From IMG/VR virus record IMGVR_UViG_3300025154_000246, positions 1-37,775 of that record: a stretch of DNA of 37,775 bases. One strand, 5' to 3'. Every line of letters begins with the position of its first letter. Position 1 is the first letter of the stretch. Made by a program: the position numbers and the translations under genes. Positions 30,901 through 37,775 of this stretch are shown one piece after another. The stretch comes from a virus. The notes under the pieces are model-generated. The model did no database searches and was not told where the DNA came from. It was given only the letters and a program-made list of their open reading frames with translations.

Positions 30901-32031
30901 TTATCTCCTTTTCGGCTTCCGATCCTTCTTGAATTTATCTTGGATCTCTTCCCACAAATCAATGACCGCTTCTTTCAGTTCCAATTCAAGACCATCCTGC
31001 TCAATCATTTCAATGGCATCTTCCAGACTATTATCCCCGGTCCAGTATTTTGAGCCTGGAGTAAACTTTTTCAGGTATTGGAGATTGGCCGTAATATCAT
31101 CGATGCCGTAGTCAACTACAATCTGTATCTCCGCCGAACCCTTCTGACCAGAAACTGTATTTTTGATGATTTTGACTTTGGAGCAATGACCATACTCGAC
31201 ATATACCTTTTTGCCATTGATTGTCTTTTCATCCCGGAGCCTGGCTGCAGGGGAAATCTCCAAACGAAGGGAAGCGGCATGCGGAACAGCATTACCACCA
31301 GGGGTTACGTATTTCGGGTCAAAATCGGTCTTGGCTTTTTGATTATCCCGGATCTGATTGCTGCCGACAATCAACCATTTATTTGCCGTAATCTTCGGGG
31401 CAAGTTTCCTCATCCATTGGCTGAACTCCTTTGCCCTGGCAGATCCCCGCTTATCGATTTCCTCATCGCCCTTCTCCAATTCTCCGCAGAGTTGGGCAAA
31501 GGAATCGATGAATACGCCGTTAATTGGTCGATTATCGAGGTCAAAATCAGAGCAGGTATCCGAATCCCCGCACTCCCGGCATTTCTTCTGACGGCGATTA
31601 TACTGGCCGATACAAGGCGGGCCATCGGGGTTCCAGGTCATAAGGGGCAAGAAGACATCGGCTACCTGATTTGGTACCCCGAACTCGCAATCATCAACGG
31701 TAAAATCAAATATCTCGGCAAACTTTTTGCTCAGGCGGGCTTCCGCATCAAAAAACTTGACCTTCCCTTTCTGGCGCTGGATACCGCCGGCAATCTCCGA
31801 CATCAAAACGGTTTTCCCACCTGAATTGGGGCCATAGATTTCCACCAATATTCCACCGGGAATCCCGCCGCCCCGTACCCGCTTGCCCATTATTTCCAAA
31901 TCAAGAAGAGTCGACCCGGTGGAAATCACCCTGGAGATATCCCCATCATATTTCTCCGGGACCGGGACTTCTTCTTCAAGATTTTCCTTGATTGCTTCGA
32001 TGTATCCTTCGTTTGGTGAATTACGCCGCAT
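30901..32031 (-). CDS. RecA-like recombinase with a Cys-cluster insertion
   Basis: A 376-residue product from ATG 32029-32031 (AGGA upstream; a TTG 33 bases earlier is less likely). Residues 67-74 (GPNSGGKT) are Walker A, VKFFDAEARL (91-100) the acid motif after it, GVFIDSFAQ (172-180) Walker B, and GSNQIRDNQ the L2-type region. A C-terminal part with KVYVEYGHCSKVKIIKNTVS continues the core. Between residues 139 and 161 an insertion reads PCIGQYNRRQKKCRECGDSDTC, with Cys140, 151, 154 and 160, likely a metal site, not a normal RecA feature. It pairs with the SSB and UvsY-like proteins in strand exchange. Confidence 0.88.
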   Translation of the reverse strand: MRRNSPNEGYIEAIKENLEEEVPVPEKYDGDISRVISTGSTLLDLEIMGKRVRGGGIPGGILVEIYGPNSGGKTVLMSEIAGGIQRQKGKVKFFDAEARLSKKFAEIFDFTVDDCEFGVPNQVADVFLPLMTWNPDGPPCIGQYNRRQKKCRECGDSDTCSDFDLDNRPINGVFIDSFAQLCGELEKGDEEIDKRGSARAKEFSQWMRKLAPKITANKWLIVGSNQIRDNQKAKTDFDPKYVTPGGNAVPHAASLRLEISPAARLRDEKTINGKKVYVEYGHCSKVKIIKNTVSGQKGSAEIQIVVDYGIDDITANLQYLKKFTPGSKYWTGDNSLEDAIEMIEQDGLELELKEAVIDLWEEIQDKFKKDRKPKRR

Positions 32032-32350
32032 AACGATTCCTGACCTCTTGGATGATTCGTTCAATATAGTATTGAGATATTTTCTTCTGTTCCAACCAAA
32101 TGCCGGCAGACCTTAAAAAGTCATCAAAATTGACATTTGTTTCACAATAATTGGCTACAACTCTTTCTGCAATTGCCCGGATTGAAGCATCAATATCAGA
32201 ATGATCAATTATGAGTTTAGCGAACATGGCAGAGCGGGTAGTCTGATGATGAAGGGAAAGAAGATCCAATATTTCCAATTGCTCTTTTGAAACGGAAGCG
32301 GAAATAATGATTGGTTTGCCAATATTGAGTTTTATTTTTTTATCTGCCAT
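32021..32350 (-). CDS. Ribbon-helix-helix-like small protein
   Basis: A 109-residue protein. A beta strand (PIIISASVSKEQ) is followed by two helices (LEILDLLSLHHQTTRSAMFA, KLIIDHSD), an arrangement like a CopG/Arc ribbon-helix-helix DNA-binding unit. The C-terminal part (RVVANYCETNVNFDDFLRSA) is helical. It precedes the RecA-like gene with an overlap of 11 bases and follows a terminator-like hairpin, so it may regulate this unit; that is an inference. Confidence 0.6.
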   Translation of the reverse strand: MADKKIKLNIGKPIIISASVSKEQLEILDLLSLHHQTTRSAMFAKLIIDHSDIDASIRAIAERVVANYCETNVNFDDFLRSAGIWLEQKKISQYYIERIIQEVRNRYAA

Positions 32351-32367
32351 GACTTGAATTCCTATTT

Positions 32368-32403
32368 AAAAAGGGGCAAGAGGTTAATTCCCCTGCCCCT
32401 TTT
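32368..32403 (-). terminator. Intrinsic terminator after the SSB gene (leftward)
   Basis: On the minus strand the arms AAAAGGGGCA and TGCCCCTTTT pair over 10 bp with a 15-base loop, and the second arm continues into a run of five T. It lies 27 bases after the SSB stop. It may lower read-through into the RecA-like gene. Confidence 0.72.
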
Positions 32404-32429
32404 CTATTACCGATTGTTGAAGTTAACGG

Positions 32430-33740
32430 TTAATTTCCGGCTTCCATTTCCTCCTGGCGGTCCATGCAAGCATCCCATTTCGGGCAATCATTACATTCTG
32501 GTTTATTGTCGCAATCGGTACCGAATTTATGGCCGCTCGGACATTCATCTTCATCATCGACCTTTGCTTTCCCCTTCCGGCCGGCACCGGCAGTTGATTT
32601 ACTCTCCTTTTCTGACCGCTTTTCAGCCGGTTTGCTTTGAGAATCGAACTCCGCTTCGCAAGAGTCAAAGACCTTGCACTTGGTGCATTTCCCCTTGGTA
32701 TCAAAATCATCCCCAAAGACGAAACCATGCGGGCATTCATCTTCCGGCTCAACCTTGCGGCCCCGGCGTGCAGGCCTTTCCGGTTCTGGTTCTTCCTCAG
32801 GCTCTTCCCGTTTGCTCGCCCTGGTCCGTCTGGCCGGTTTTTCTTCATCTTCCTCCGGCTCGGGTTCTGATTTTTGCCGGCGACCCCTAGCTGGTTTCTC
32901 TTCCGGCTCCTCTTCGGCATCTGCTGATTTCTTTCTCCGGGCCGGCTTTTCTTCCGGCTGGTCATCATCCTTGTCATCCTTGTCATCCTCTTCCTCATCA
33001 ATCTCAAGGAAGATATTCTGCAGCTCCTTGTAAGATTTGACAACAAGAACTTCATCCAGATTGATCACTTCATCCAATATTTCTTCCGGAAGATCATCCC
33101 GCTCAATGAATGAAATGTTTCCAGCAGCCAGGAAATCATGGCCGGCAAAAGACTCCTTCTCCCAGCGAACCCGGATATCAAATCCACCTTCCAGATCCAT
33201 GAAGGTCAGATATTCCTCATTGTCGGGGTCCATCAACTCTTTCTTGAATGGCTTTTCAAAGCAGGCGTACGAGAAGAACCAGAACATTGGATCTGACCAT
33301 TTTTTGGTCTTGGGGTCCAATACCTGCACATTATACATGACCATGTCCTGCGGCTTGGCTCGATCCGCTTCCTTATCGGGGATCGAGGGATCGGCCTTGG
33401 CGGCGGAATAATACTCTATTATGGGACATGGTTTGCCGATTGACTTCGGGCTGATGTAGGGCTTCTTGTCGAGGCCGATCTGCCGGAAGCGCTTGAATGG
33501 ACGCTTGTACCAGATATCGCCGGCCGGGGCCATTTCACCATCCGGATGCTTCGGGTCGCTGACTACATAAGGTAGAATTCTGAGTGTGGCTTTGCCCTCC
33601 TCAGGGCTGTAAAATTGAGTTCCTTGCGGGATATTCTGGAACATCGTCCCGCCCCCACCTCCCGGTCCGGCTACTGCGGCCGCTGCTTTTGCCCGGTCCG
33701 CTGCCGAACCATATTTACGCTTTGTTTCCTTCCTTGCCAT
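32430..33740 (-). CDS. gp32-like single-stranded DNA-binding protein with long charged and Cys-rich tail
   Basis: A 436-residue protein with a near-ideal ribosome site (AAGGAGG). Residues 34-245 form the OB-fold core of T4 gp32-like phage SSBs (KATLRILPYVVSD, GDIWYKRPFKRFRQIGLDKK, FWFFSYACFEKPFKKELMDP, GGFDIRVRWEKES). Residues 248-335 are a low-complexity linker in which EEKPAR(R/G) recurs three times and ERPARRGRK once, in an acidic background. After it come two copies of C-x15-C-x2-C-x5-C (Cys336-361 and Cys400-425) with a Lys/Ser-rich spacer. Phage SSB tails are normally acidic and short, so the linker and the double Cys motif are unusual. It coats single strands for replication and recombination. 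Confidence 0.87.
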   Translation of the reverse strand: MARKETKRKYGSAADRAKAAAAVAGPGGGGGTMFQNIPQGTQFYSPEEGKATLRILPYVVSDPKHPDGEMAPAGDIWYKRPFKRFRQIGLDKKPYISPKSIGKPCPIIEYYSAAKADPSIPDKEADRAKPQDMVMYNVQVLDPKTKKWSDPMFWFFSYACFEKPFKKELMDPDNEEYLTFMDLEGGFDIRVRWEKESFAGHDFLAAGNISFIERDDLPEEILDEVINLDEVLVVKSYKELQNIFLEIDEEEDDKDDKDDDQPEEKPARRKKSADAEEEPEEKPARGRRQKSEPEPEEDEEKPARRTRASKREEPEEEPEPERPARRGRKVEPEDECPHGFVFGDDFDTKGKCTKCKVFDSCEAEFDSQSKPAEKRSEKESKSTAGAGRKGKAKVDDEDECPSGHKFGTDCDNKPECNDCPKWDACMDRQEEMEAGN

Positions 33741-33930
33741 CTGTACTTACCTCCTTATGGTTGTTTTGATTGCTTTTGGTGTAACTATTCATTTCTTTTA
33801 TAATATCGAACTGGCCACGGAACCAAGCAGTCGAAGCCATTTTAATGACAATATAAAACCAGATGGGGAATACTATCCAGATAAATACCCCCAGCCCTAC
33901 TGATTCCAAAGCTGTAATATTATTCATCAT
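33715..33930 (-). CDS. Small single-pass membrane protein
   Basis: A product of about 71 residues from ATG 33928-33930, inside the end of the UvsY-like gene; the longer frame from 33981 is not favoured. It has one membrane helix (SVGLGVFIWIVFPIWFYIVI) and a polar C-terminus (KEMNSYTKSNQNNHKEVSTD). The end overlaps the first bases of the SSB gene. It may be a membrane anchor for replication or an exclusion factor; function unknown. Confidence 0.6.
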   Translation of the reverse strand: MMNNITALESVGLGVFIWIVFPIWFYIVIKMASTAWFRGQFDIIKEMNSYTKSNQNNHKEVSTDGKEGNKA

Positions 33931-34498
33931 CGACGGGTGGCCGACTTCTCCGCGCCCTCCTTTGTTCTCGCTTTTCATCAACCTTGGCCCTTACCAGGCC
34001 ATCGGTGCTTTTCAGTTTTGCCTCCTCGATTTTTTGAACCAATTCCTTGAGAGGCCGGGGAATCAATGGGGCCGAGAACCAACCGGCCAGACTCAACTTC
34101 GTGGCCTCTTCAAGAATTGTTTTTCGATTATAGGCCTTGGATTTCTGGCCGTTGACGAGATCGCAAATATATTGCGCTTCGATCCATTCCGTCTTGGCTT
34201 CCAAGTAATCATCATTGGTCCGATAATAGGCTTCGATGGTCGCTCCGGTGGCTTTTTGACCTTTACCCAGGCACCCGTCCGGATCTTGAGAAACTTCCAG
34301 GACAAGAGTAGATCGCAAGAACTTGATTTTCTCTTCTGCCTTCCTGACCAACTTCTCGCAATAAGCGGAGGCCTTGAGGTACTTATCAAGGACCGAATTC
34401 TGCTTGCCCCACTCAACATCGAGTTGGTCGAAATCAATTTCCAGCTCGGCAGGATCAAGGCCAAACTTTTCGGCTATTTCATTTTCTGTCGTTTCCAT
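33920..34498 (-). CDS. UvsY-like recombination mediator candidate
   Basis: A 192-residue protein with AAGGA before ATG 34498. It contains the pattern DVEWGKQNSVLDKYLKASAY then CEKLVRKAEEKIKFLRSTLV, LEVSQDPDGCLGKGQKATGA, TIEAYYRTNDDYLEAKTEWI, and a basic C-terminus (REQRRARRSRPPVDDE). This W-x-x-Q...KY..A....A....AEEKIK..RS.L..EV...P...LG.G-K-x-T family occurs in phages next to RecA-like and SSB genes and is thought to load the recombinase, as T4 UvsY does. The link is from family context; the sequence is not similar to UvsY by simple reading. The tRNA-like RNA region lies right upstream. Confidence 0.65.
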   Translation of the reverse strand: METTENEIAEKFGLDPAELEIDFDQLDVEWGKQNSVLDKYLKASAYCEKLVRKAEEKIKFLRSTLVLEVSQDPDGCLGKGQKATGATIEAYYRTNDDYLEAKTEWIEAQYICDLVNGQKSKAYNRKTILEEATKLSLAGWFSAPLIPRPLKELVQKIEEAKLKSTDGLVRAKVDEKREQRRARRSRPPVDDE

Positions 34499-34518
34499 TT
34501 TAGATTCCTTTTTAAGAA

Positions 34519-34694
34519 GGTTGGAAATAGGCCGGAATCGAACCGGTCTGAACTGCTGCTCAACTCCCCGTTATTTATCACTCACCACCCCAGTCCCATT
34601 TGGAGTTTCCGGAATTTCCAAATTATCTGCGATGAGCCGTTGTTCTTTCCCCACGGGGCTAGCGGGGGAGTGGATACCATCCACTTCTATTTCC
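34519..34694 (-). ncRNA. tRNA-like structured RNA 2 with enlarged anticodon arm
   Basis: Read on the minus strand from 34694. 8-bp acceptor-like stem (GGAAATAG, 34694-34687, with CTATTTCC, 34530-34523), then AA, a D-like hairpin (GTGGA, loop TGGTA, TCCAC), an anticodon-like stem (CTCCCCCG at 34670-34663 with CGGGGAG at 34570-34564) closing a 92-nt insert, immediately a variable-type arm (TTGAGC, tetraloop AGCA, GTTCAG), then a T-arm with loop TTCGATT, and AACC at the 3' end. The insert has its own hairpin (ATTTGGA/TCCAAAT). The T-loop matches TTCRANY. One T-stem pair is A-C. It is not a normal tRNA: no 7-base anticodon loop exists. Fold read by eye. Confidence 0.55.
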
Positions 34695-34700
34695 ATATTT

Positions 34701-34852
34701 GGTTGCCGGCGGACAGGATTTGAACCTGCAATTATTGAATTAACCCGCTTTTCAATCGGTGGTATGAAACCAACAACGAAGTTCGTTCATTATTGGTCTG
34801 CGGCTCACGTTATCATACACCAACCGCTAGATGCTTTCTAGCTTCCGCCAGC
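34701..34852 (-). ncRNA. tRNA-like structured RNA 1 with enlarged anticodon arm
   Basis: Read on the minus strand from 34852. 8-bp acceptor-like stem (GCTGGCGG with CCGCCGGC, 34712-34705, one G-T pair), AA, a D-like hairpin (GCTAG, 7-base loop, CTAGC), an anticodon-like stem (TGGTGTATGA at 34822-34813 with TCATACCACCG at 34767-34757, one bulge) enclosing 45 nt with an inner hairpin (ACCAA/TTGGT and AACGA/TCGTT), then a variable-type arm (ATTGAA, 11-nt loop, TTCAAT), a T-arm (GCAGG, loop TTCAAAT, CCTGT) and AACC at the end. The element order equals that of RNA 2, and only six bases lie between the two. Confidence 0.55.
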
Positions 34853-34868
34853 AAATTTATCTTCTATC

Positions 34869-34977
34869 CTATTATACTTTTTTCAATCGGTTTTCTGCCG
34901 ATTTATTTTTGATTGACCGATTAAAAAGGAATATCTGTTCGTTCGTCATTGAAAACCGATTGAAAAAAGTATAATAG
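34869..34977 (-). repeat. 27-bp perfect inverted repeat spanning the end of the clamp-loader gene
   Basis: Arms 34869-34895 and 34951-34977 are exact inverse complements with a 55-base spacer. The right arm is part of the clamp-loader coding sequence, encoding LLYFFQSVF near its C-terminus; the left arm lies after the stop codon at 34921-34923. In the leftward transcript this forms a long hairpin directly before tRNA-like RNA 1. The A+T-rich stem contains the motif CAATCGGTTTTC. Confidence 0.85.
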
Positions 34978-35892
34978 CAACCCCGCCTTGCCGGTATCAT
35001 AAAACGGCTGGGAGAACTCATCCATGGTCAGGAAAGCATGGAGGCTATTCTGTTTCAAAAGGATTGAATTGCAATAACTCAATACCAGTCGCCGGATACC
35101 TTCCTCGTCCTGGTTCTTCAAGCCACTCAAGATCTTCGCAATCTTTGACCAGGAGGTTTGGCTTTTTGCCTTCAGGAGCTCCCGGCACAATTCGATTCCT
35201 TCTGAAGTAAACCGTTCTTCCTCATCAATAATCTCCTGCGCCTGCTCTTCGGTCAAGCCAATTACTTTTTCCAGCAGCTTCATGGCATTGCGGGGGTGAC
35301 CACCGGCCTTCTCGACAATCATCTCCACGACCGCATCCGATACCGGCGACTTCTCCCGCCTGGCGGTCTTCTTAACAAGGCCGGCCATCAAGTCCCGGTC
35401 AATTGTTGATACCTCAAAGCTGGTACAGCGGCCCCTGACGGTTGGTAATAAACGTTGCGGATCGGTAGTGCAGAGAATGAAGTAAACATGGCTGGGGGCA
35501 TCCTCAAGCATTTTCAGGATGGCGTTCTGCGCCTTATTCTTCTCGCTAGCTCCGCCAGTCCCGAGCATATGGCACTCATCTATAAGCCAGACTCTGCAGG
35601 TGCTTTCGGGATGCCTGGGCTTGAAGCGCATCTGATTCTTGATTTCTCGGACAGTATCGATTCCATTGAATTGTGCCGAATCGATCTCCCGGTAGTCATC
35701 GCTCTTGGCCCCCAACATATTGGTTATGATTCTACCAATGGTTGTTTTCCCGCAGCCAGTCGGGCCTGAAATAAGTAAGGCATGGGGGAAGTTTTCCCGG
35801 CGATCAAAAAGGCCTTGAATGGCCGCAATGGTGGTTTTATTGCCGACCATCTGCTGCAGGGTTGCCGGGCGAAATCTGGTATCAAGTGACAT
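34921..35892 (-). CDS. AAA+ clamp loader subunit (DnaX/gp44-like)
   Basis: A 323-residue protein. Residues 1-12 (RFRPATLQQMVG) are the classic start of a clamp loader ATPase. Walker A is GPTGCGKT (43-50), Walker B VWLIDECHML with D-E-C-H (105-108), sensor 1 is in FILCTTDPQRLLPTVRGRC with the arginine-finger R-G-R-C near 153-156. The four-Cys zinc module of cellular DnaX is missing and the C-terminal collar is short. It would load the sliding clamp for the DNA polymerase III alpha protein encoded upstream. Its end carries one arm of a 27-bp inverted repeat. Confidence 0.9.
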   Translation of the reverse strand: MSLDTRFRPATLQQMVGNKTTIAAIQGLFDRRENFPHALLISGPTGCGKTTIGRIITNMLGAKSDDYREIDSAQFNGIDTVREIKNQMRFKPRHPESTCRVWLIDECHMLGTGGASEKNKAQNAILKMLEDAPSHVYFILCTTDPQRLLPTVRGRCTSFEVSTIDRDLMAGLVKKTARREKSPVSDAVVEMIVEKAGGHPRNAMKLLEKVIGLTEEQAQEIIDEEERFTSEGIELCRELLKAKSQTSWSKIAKILSGLKNQDEEGIRRLVLSYCNSILLKQNSLHAFLTMDEFSQPFYDTGKAGLLLYFFQSVFNDERTDIPF

Positions 35893-35901
35893 TATCTCTC
35901 C

Positions 35902-36165
35902 TTAATTATCCATAAATGAACAAAATTCTGTTTCGGTTCTTTTTTCTGCCCCTCGCCCGGGTGGCGAAGTTCGCAGGCGGGTATTTCTTTCCAAACCACA
36001 CCAATAGAATTCAAGATGGCCATTCTTCAGGAGTTTTTCTTTCCATCCCTTCCGGATCTCATTATCTTTCCGGCTGGTAAATTCTTCAAGGGATTCGACG
36101 GTCTTGATAACTTTCTGTTTGCAATTGAAGCAATCCCGGCAATGGAGTGACCAAAAAAGGCTCAT
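35902..36165 (-). CDS. Small 4-Cys protein
   Basis: An 87-residue protein with Cys9-x2-Cys12-x2-Cys15 near the start and Cys56 (FYWCGLER) later, plus Cys82 near the end. C-x2-C-x2-C with a distant Cys can hold an iron-sulfur cluster or zinc. The rest is basic and helical (KVIKTVESLEEFTSRKDNEI, GWKEKLLKNG). It lies between the polymerase and clamp-loader genes. Function unknown. Confidence 0.6.
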   Translation of the reverse strand: MSLFWSLHCRDCFNCKQKVIKTVESLEEFTSRKDNEIRKGWKEKLLKNGHLEFYWCGLERNTRLRTSPPGRGAEKRTETEFCSFMDN

Positions 36166-36171
36166 ATTTCC

Positions 36172-37775
36172 TCAAAAAATAAATAGTGATTTAAACTTCT
36201 TCAGATCATCTCTTGTTGTCACATAATCAGGATCAAATGCATTTATCTGGGTCAGGATTGCGGTTACGTTTTTATTCACGCCGGGGATCTTTTCACTTGG
36301 GGTCGATGAGAAAAAGCCTTTCCGCTGCTTCTCCCCGAGTTTGGCTGCAGCAATCTTTTCAGCTACGGTTTCGCCGACGCCATTAATGGAAATAAATGGG
36401 GCATACAAATTACCTTTCTTGTCACAATTCCATTTGACCGCATCTGAAATACCAATTTTTGGCAGATTGATCTTCAAACCAAGCCGCCTGGCTTCCCTGA
36501 TATATTCAATGTTTTTTGTCTTATCTCCAAGGGTCAGGCAGGAAGCAAGGAACTCATTGGGGAAATATGTTTTGCTAAACATGTCCCAATATGTAATCAT
36601 TGAATATTCTACAGAATGAGAAAGATTGAAGCCGTAACCACCGAATTTCGACATCATATCCCAGATTTGTATGGCCTTCTTTTCCGGGATCGTTCCTTGA
36701 TTTTTACAACCCTGCAGGAACTCGTCTTTATATTTATCGAAAGCGGCGTGACCCATACTCTTGCCCATGACCTTCCTGATCTTATTGCAAGTTGACATAG
36801 GGATGCCAGCCAATTGATTGACCGCTTTCATGACCTGTTCCTGATAAACAATGACCCCGAATGTTTCCTCCGTCAGTTTATCAAAAATAGGATGAATCTT
36901 TTCGACCTTGGCCTTTTCCCGTTTCCGCTTGGAATATAACTCGGTCATCCCTGATTGCATGGGACCAGGACGCCACAAGGCCGTTACTGCATAGAGCATT
37001 TGAAAATTTTCAACCCCGAGTTCCTTGCAATAATTGGTCAGGCCATTTGAACCAATCTGGAAGGCCCCGACCGTATTGCCCTCGGATATTTCGGCAAAGA
37101 CTTTTGGATCATCGAAGGTAATTTTTTTATAATTGATATCAATCCCGTGATTCTGTTTTACCATCCGTCGGCATTCATTCAAGATGGTTAGGGCTGAAAG
37201 TCCAAGGATATCCAGTTTCATCAAACCACAATACTCTGCATTCCTCATATCCCAATTGGCCACTATGGTACCGGCCCGGGTAACGAGATTGCAATTGTGA
37301 CCTTCCCGGAGATCCTTTTCGGAAATACAGACGCCGGCCGCATGCTGACCATGGCCTCTGATCTGTCCTTCGATGGATTGGGCAACCTCAATCACTTCTG
37401 GATATTTCTGACCGAATCTCCGGCACTCCGGAACCTCACTGAAAGACTTCTCGATCTCCTGGCCTACTTCGGCCTCTACCATCGCCTTGGCGGCAAAGTC
37501 GACCTCTGATAAGGGGATATCGAAAACGCGGCTTACATCGCGAAGTACGCCCTTTCCTTTCATGGTCAGGAAATTGGAAAGGCCAACTACATTATACTCC
37601 CCATATTTTTCAGAAAGATATTTACGAACATCATCGCGGCGGATGTCCTCAAAATCCATATCAATATCAGGAAGGTCGCAATTTTTTGTTATTATTTTGT
37701 TTTCTAAACAGTAAGACGGATCATTCTTAACTTTTAAAGAATAGACTAACCCTTCAAAATCAAACTCTTCTATTT
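36172..37775 (-). CDS. DNA polymerase III alpha subunit, C-terminal part (partial, C-family)
   Basis: The frame stays open to the right edge of the window, so the N-terminus (PHP domain and start of palm) lies outside. About 530 residues are visible. The palm motif LPDIDMDFED holds the catalytic Asp pair. Other C-family signatures are FLTMKGKGVLRDVSRVF, LWRPGPMQSGM, YQEQVMKAVNQLAGIPMSTC and GGYGFNLSHSVEYSMI. A helix-hairpin-helix-like GVGETVAEKIAAAKLG follows, and the C-terminus is short (KKFKSLFIF) with no OB or tau-binding domain of normal length. It copies phage DNA together with the clamp loader. Confidence 0.92.
   Translation of the reverse strand, partial: IEEFDFEGLVYSLKVKNDPSYCLENKIITKNCDLPDIDMDFEDIRRDDVRKYLSEKYGEYNVVGLSNFLTMKGKGVLRDVSRVFDIPLSEVDFAAKAMVEAEVGQEIEKSFSEVPECRRFGQKYPEVIEVAQSIEGQIRGHGQHAAGVCISEKDLREGHNCNLVTRAGTIVANWDMRNAEYCGLMKLDILGLSALTILNECRRMVKQNHGIDINYKKITFDDPKVFAEISEGNTVGAFQIGSNGLTNYCKELGVENFQMLYAVTALWRPGPMQSGMTELYSKRKREKAKVEKIHPIFDKLTEETFGVIVYQEQVMKAVNQLAGIPMSTCNKIRKVMGKSMGHAAFDKYKDEFLQGCKNQGTIPEKKAIQIWDMMSKFGGYGFNLSHSVEYSMITYWDMFSKTYFPNEFLASCLTLGDKTKNIEYIREARRLGLKINLPKIGISDAVKWNCDKKGNLYAPFISINGVGETVAEKIAAAKLGEKQRKGFFSSTPSEKIPGVNKNVTAILTQINAFDPDYVTTRDDLKKFKSLFIF

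Noticed and set aside
31078-31824. 248-residue plus-strand open frame opposite the RecA-like gene
   Set aside because: It is the complement of a RecA-like core with Walker A and B; a shadow frame.
33863-34723. 286-residue plus-strand open frame over the UvsY-like gene and RNA region
   Set aside because: It is antisense to a recognised phage gene family and to the tRNA-like elements; its translation (FLINLGPYQAIGAFQF and so on) shows no coherent domain.
34519-34852. Group I intron-bearing or ordinary tRNA genes
   Set aside because: The inserts (45 and 92 nt) are too short for a self-splicing group I intron, and no 7-base anticodon loop with a 5-bp stem can be drawn. No normal cloverleaf of 70-95 nt uses these T-arms with a matching acceptor.
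1-37775. CRISPR arrays, insertion sequences, integrase or attachment sites
   Set aside because: No regularly spaced direct repeats, no transposase or integrase signature and no terminal repeats were seen in the window.

Overview
The window is a contiguous piece of a tailed double-stranded DNA phage (or prophage) genome. The structural genes run in head-neck-tail order: capsid, connectors, tail terminator, tail tube, a frameshifted tail chaperone and a 909-residue tape measure. No contractile sheath gene is seen, so a siphovirus with a long non-contractile tail is the best fit; the tape measure length suggests a tail of roughly 130-140 nm. Lipoprotein signals, a lysozyme-like endolysin and strong GGAGG ribosome sites point to a Gram-negative bacterial host. 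This host call is an inference.

Layout. 1-24103 is transcribed rightward and holds: a head module (1-2471); a five-gene sugar/sulfate cassette (2464-5540: Rossmann MptE/DUF115-like protein, hexapeptide-repeat acyltransferase, two paralogous glycosyltransferase-like proteins, sulfotransferase); neck and tail genes (5540-19761), including a tail chaperone with a clean -1 slippery site, three related tail proteins and a LamG-repeat-hub protein; then two lipoproteins and a lysis region (19770-24103) with a holin-like protein, a papain-like peptidase, a lysozyme-like endolysin and a 4-Cys ferredoxin-like protein. 24098-37775 is transcribed leftward and is the replication/recombination module: C-family DNA polymerase III alpha (cut by the right edge), AAA+ clamp loader, a structured RNA region, UvsY-like protein, gp32-like SSB, RecA-like recombinase, 5'-3' exonuclease, endonuclease VII-like nuclease, and an Mre11/Rad50 pair whose Rad50 is split. 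The two transcription units converge at 24098-24103. Most genes overlap by 1-4 bases (ATGA or TAATG), so translational coupling is general.

The most unusual parts are, first, two tandem RNAs of about 152 and 176 nt between the clamp loader and the UvsY-like gene. Each has an 8-bp acceptor-like stem, a D-like hairpin, a variable arm, a canonical T-arm and the same AACC 3' end, but a greatly enlarged anticodon arm. A 27-bp perfect inverted repeat that copies the end of the clamp-loader gene lies just upstream. Second, the glycan/sulfation cassette sits between the capsid and connector genes. Third, Rad50 is divided over separate ORFs with an HNH nuclease among them, and its Mre11 partner has His replaced by Glu in motif I. 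Fourth, the same C-x2-C-x5-C motif occurs in an insertion of the RecA-like protein and twice, with identical spacing, in the SSB tail.

All calls come from reading motifs and gene order; no database search or folding program was run.
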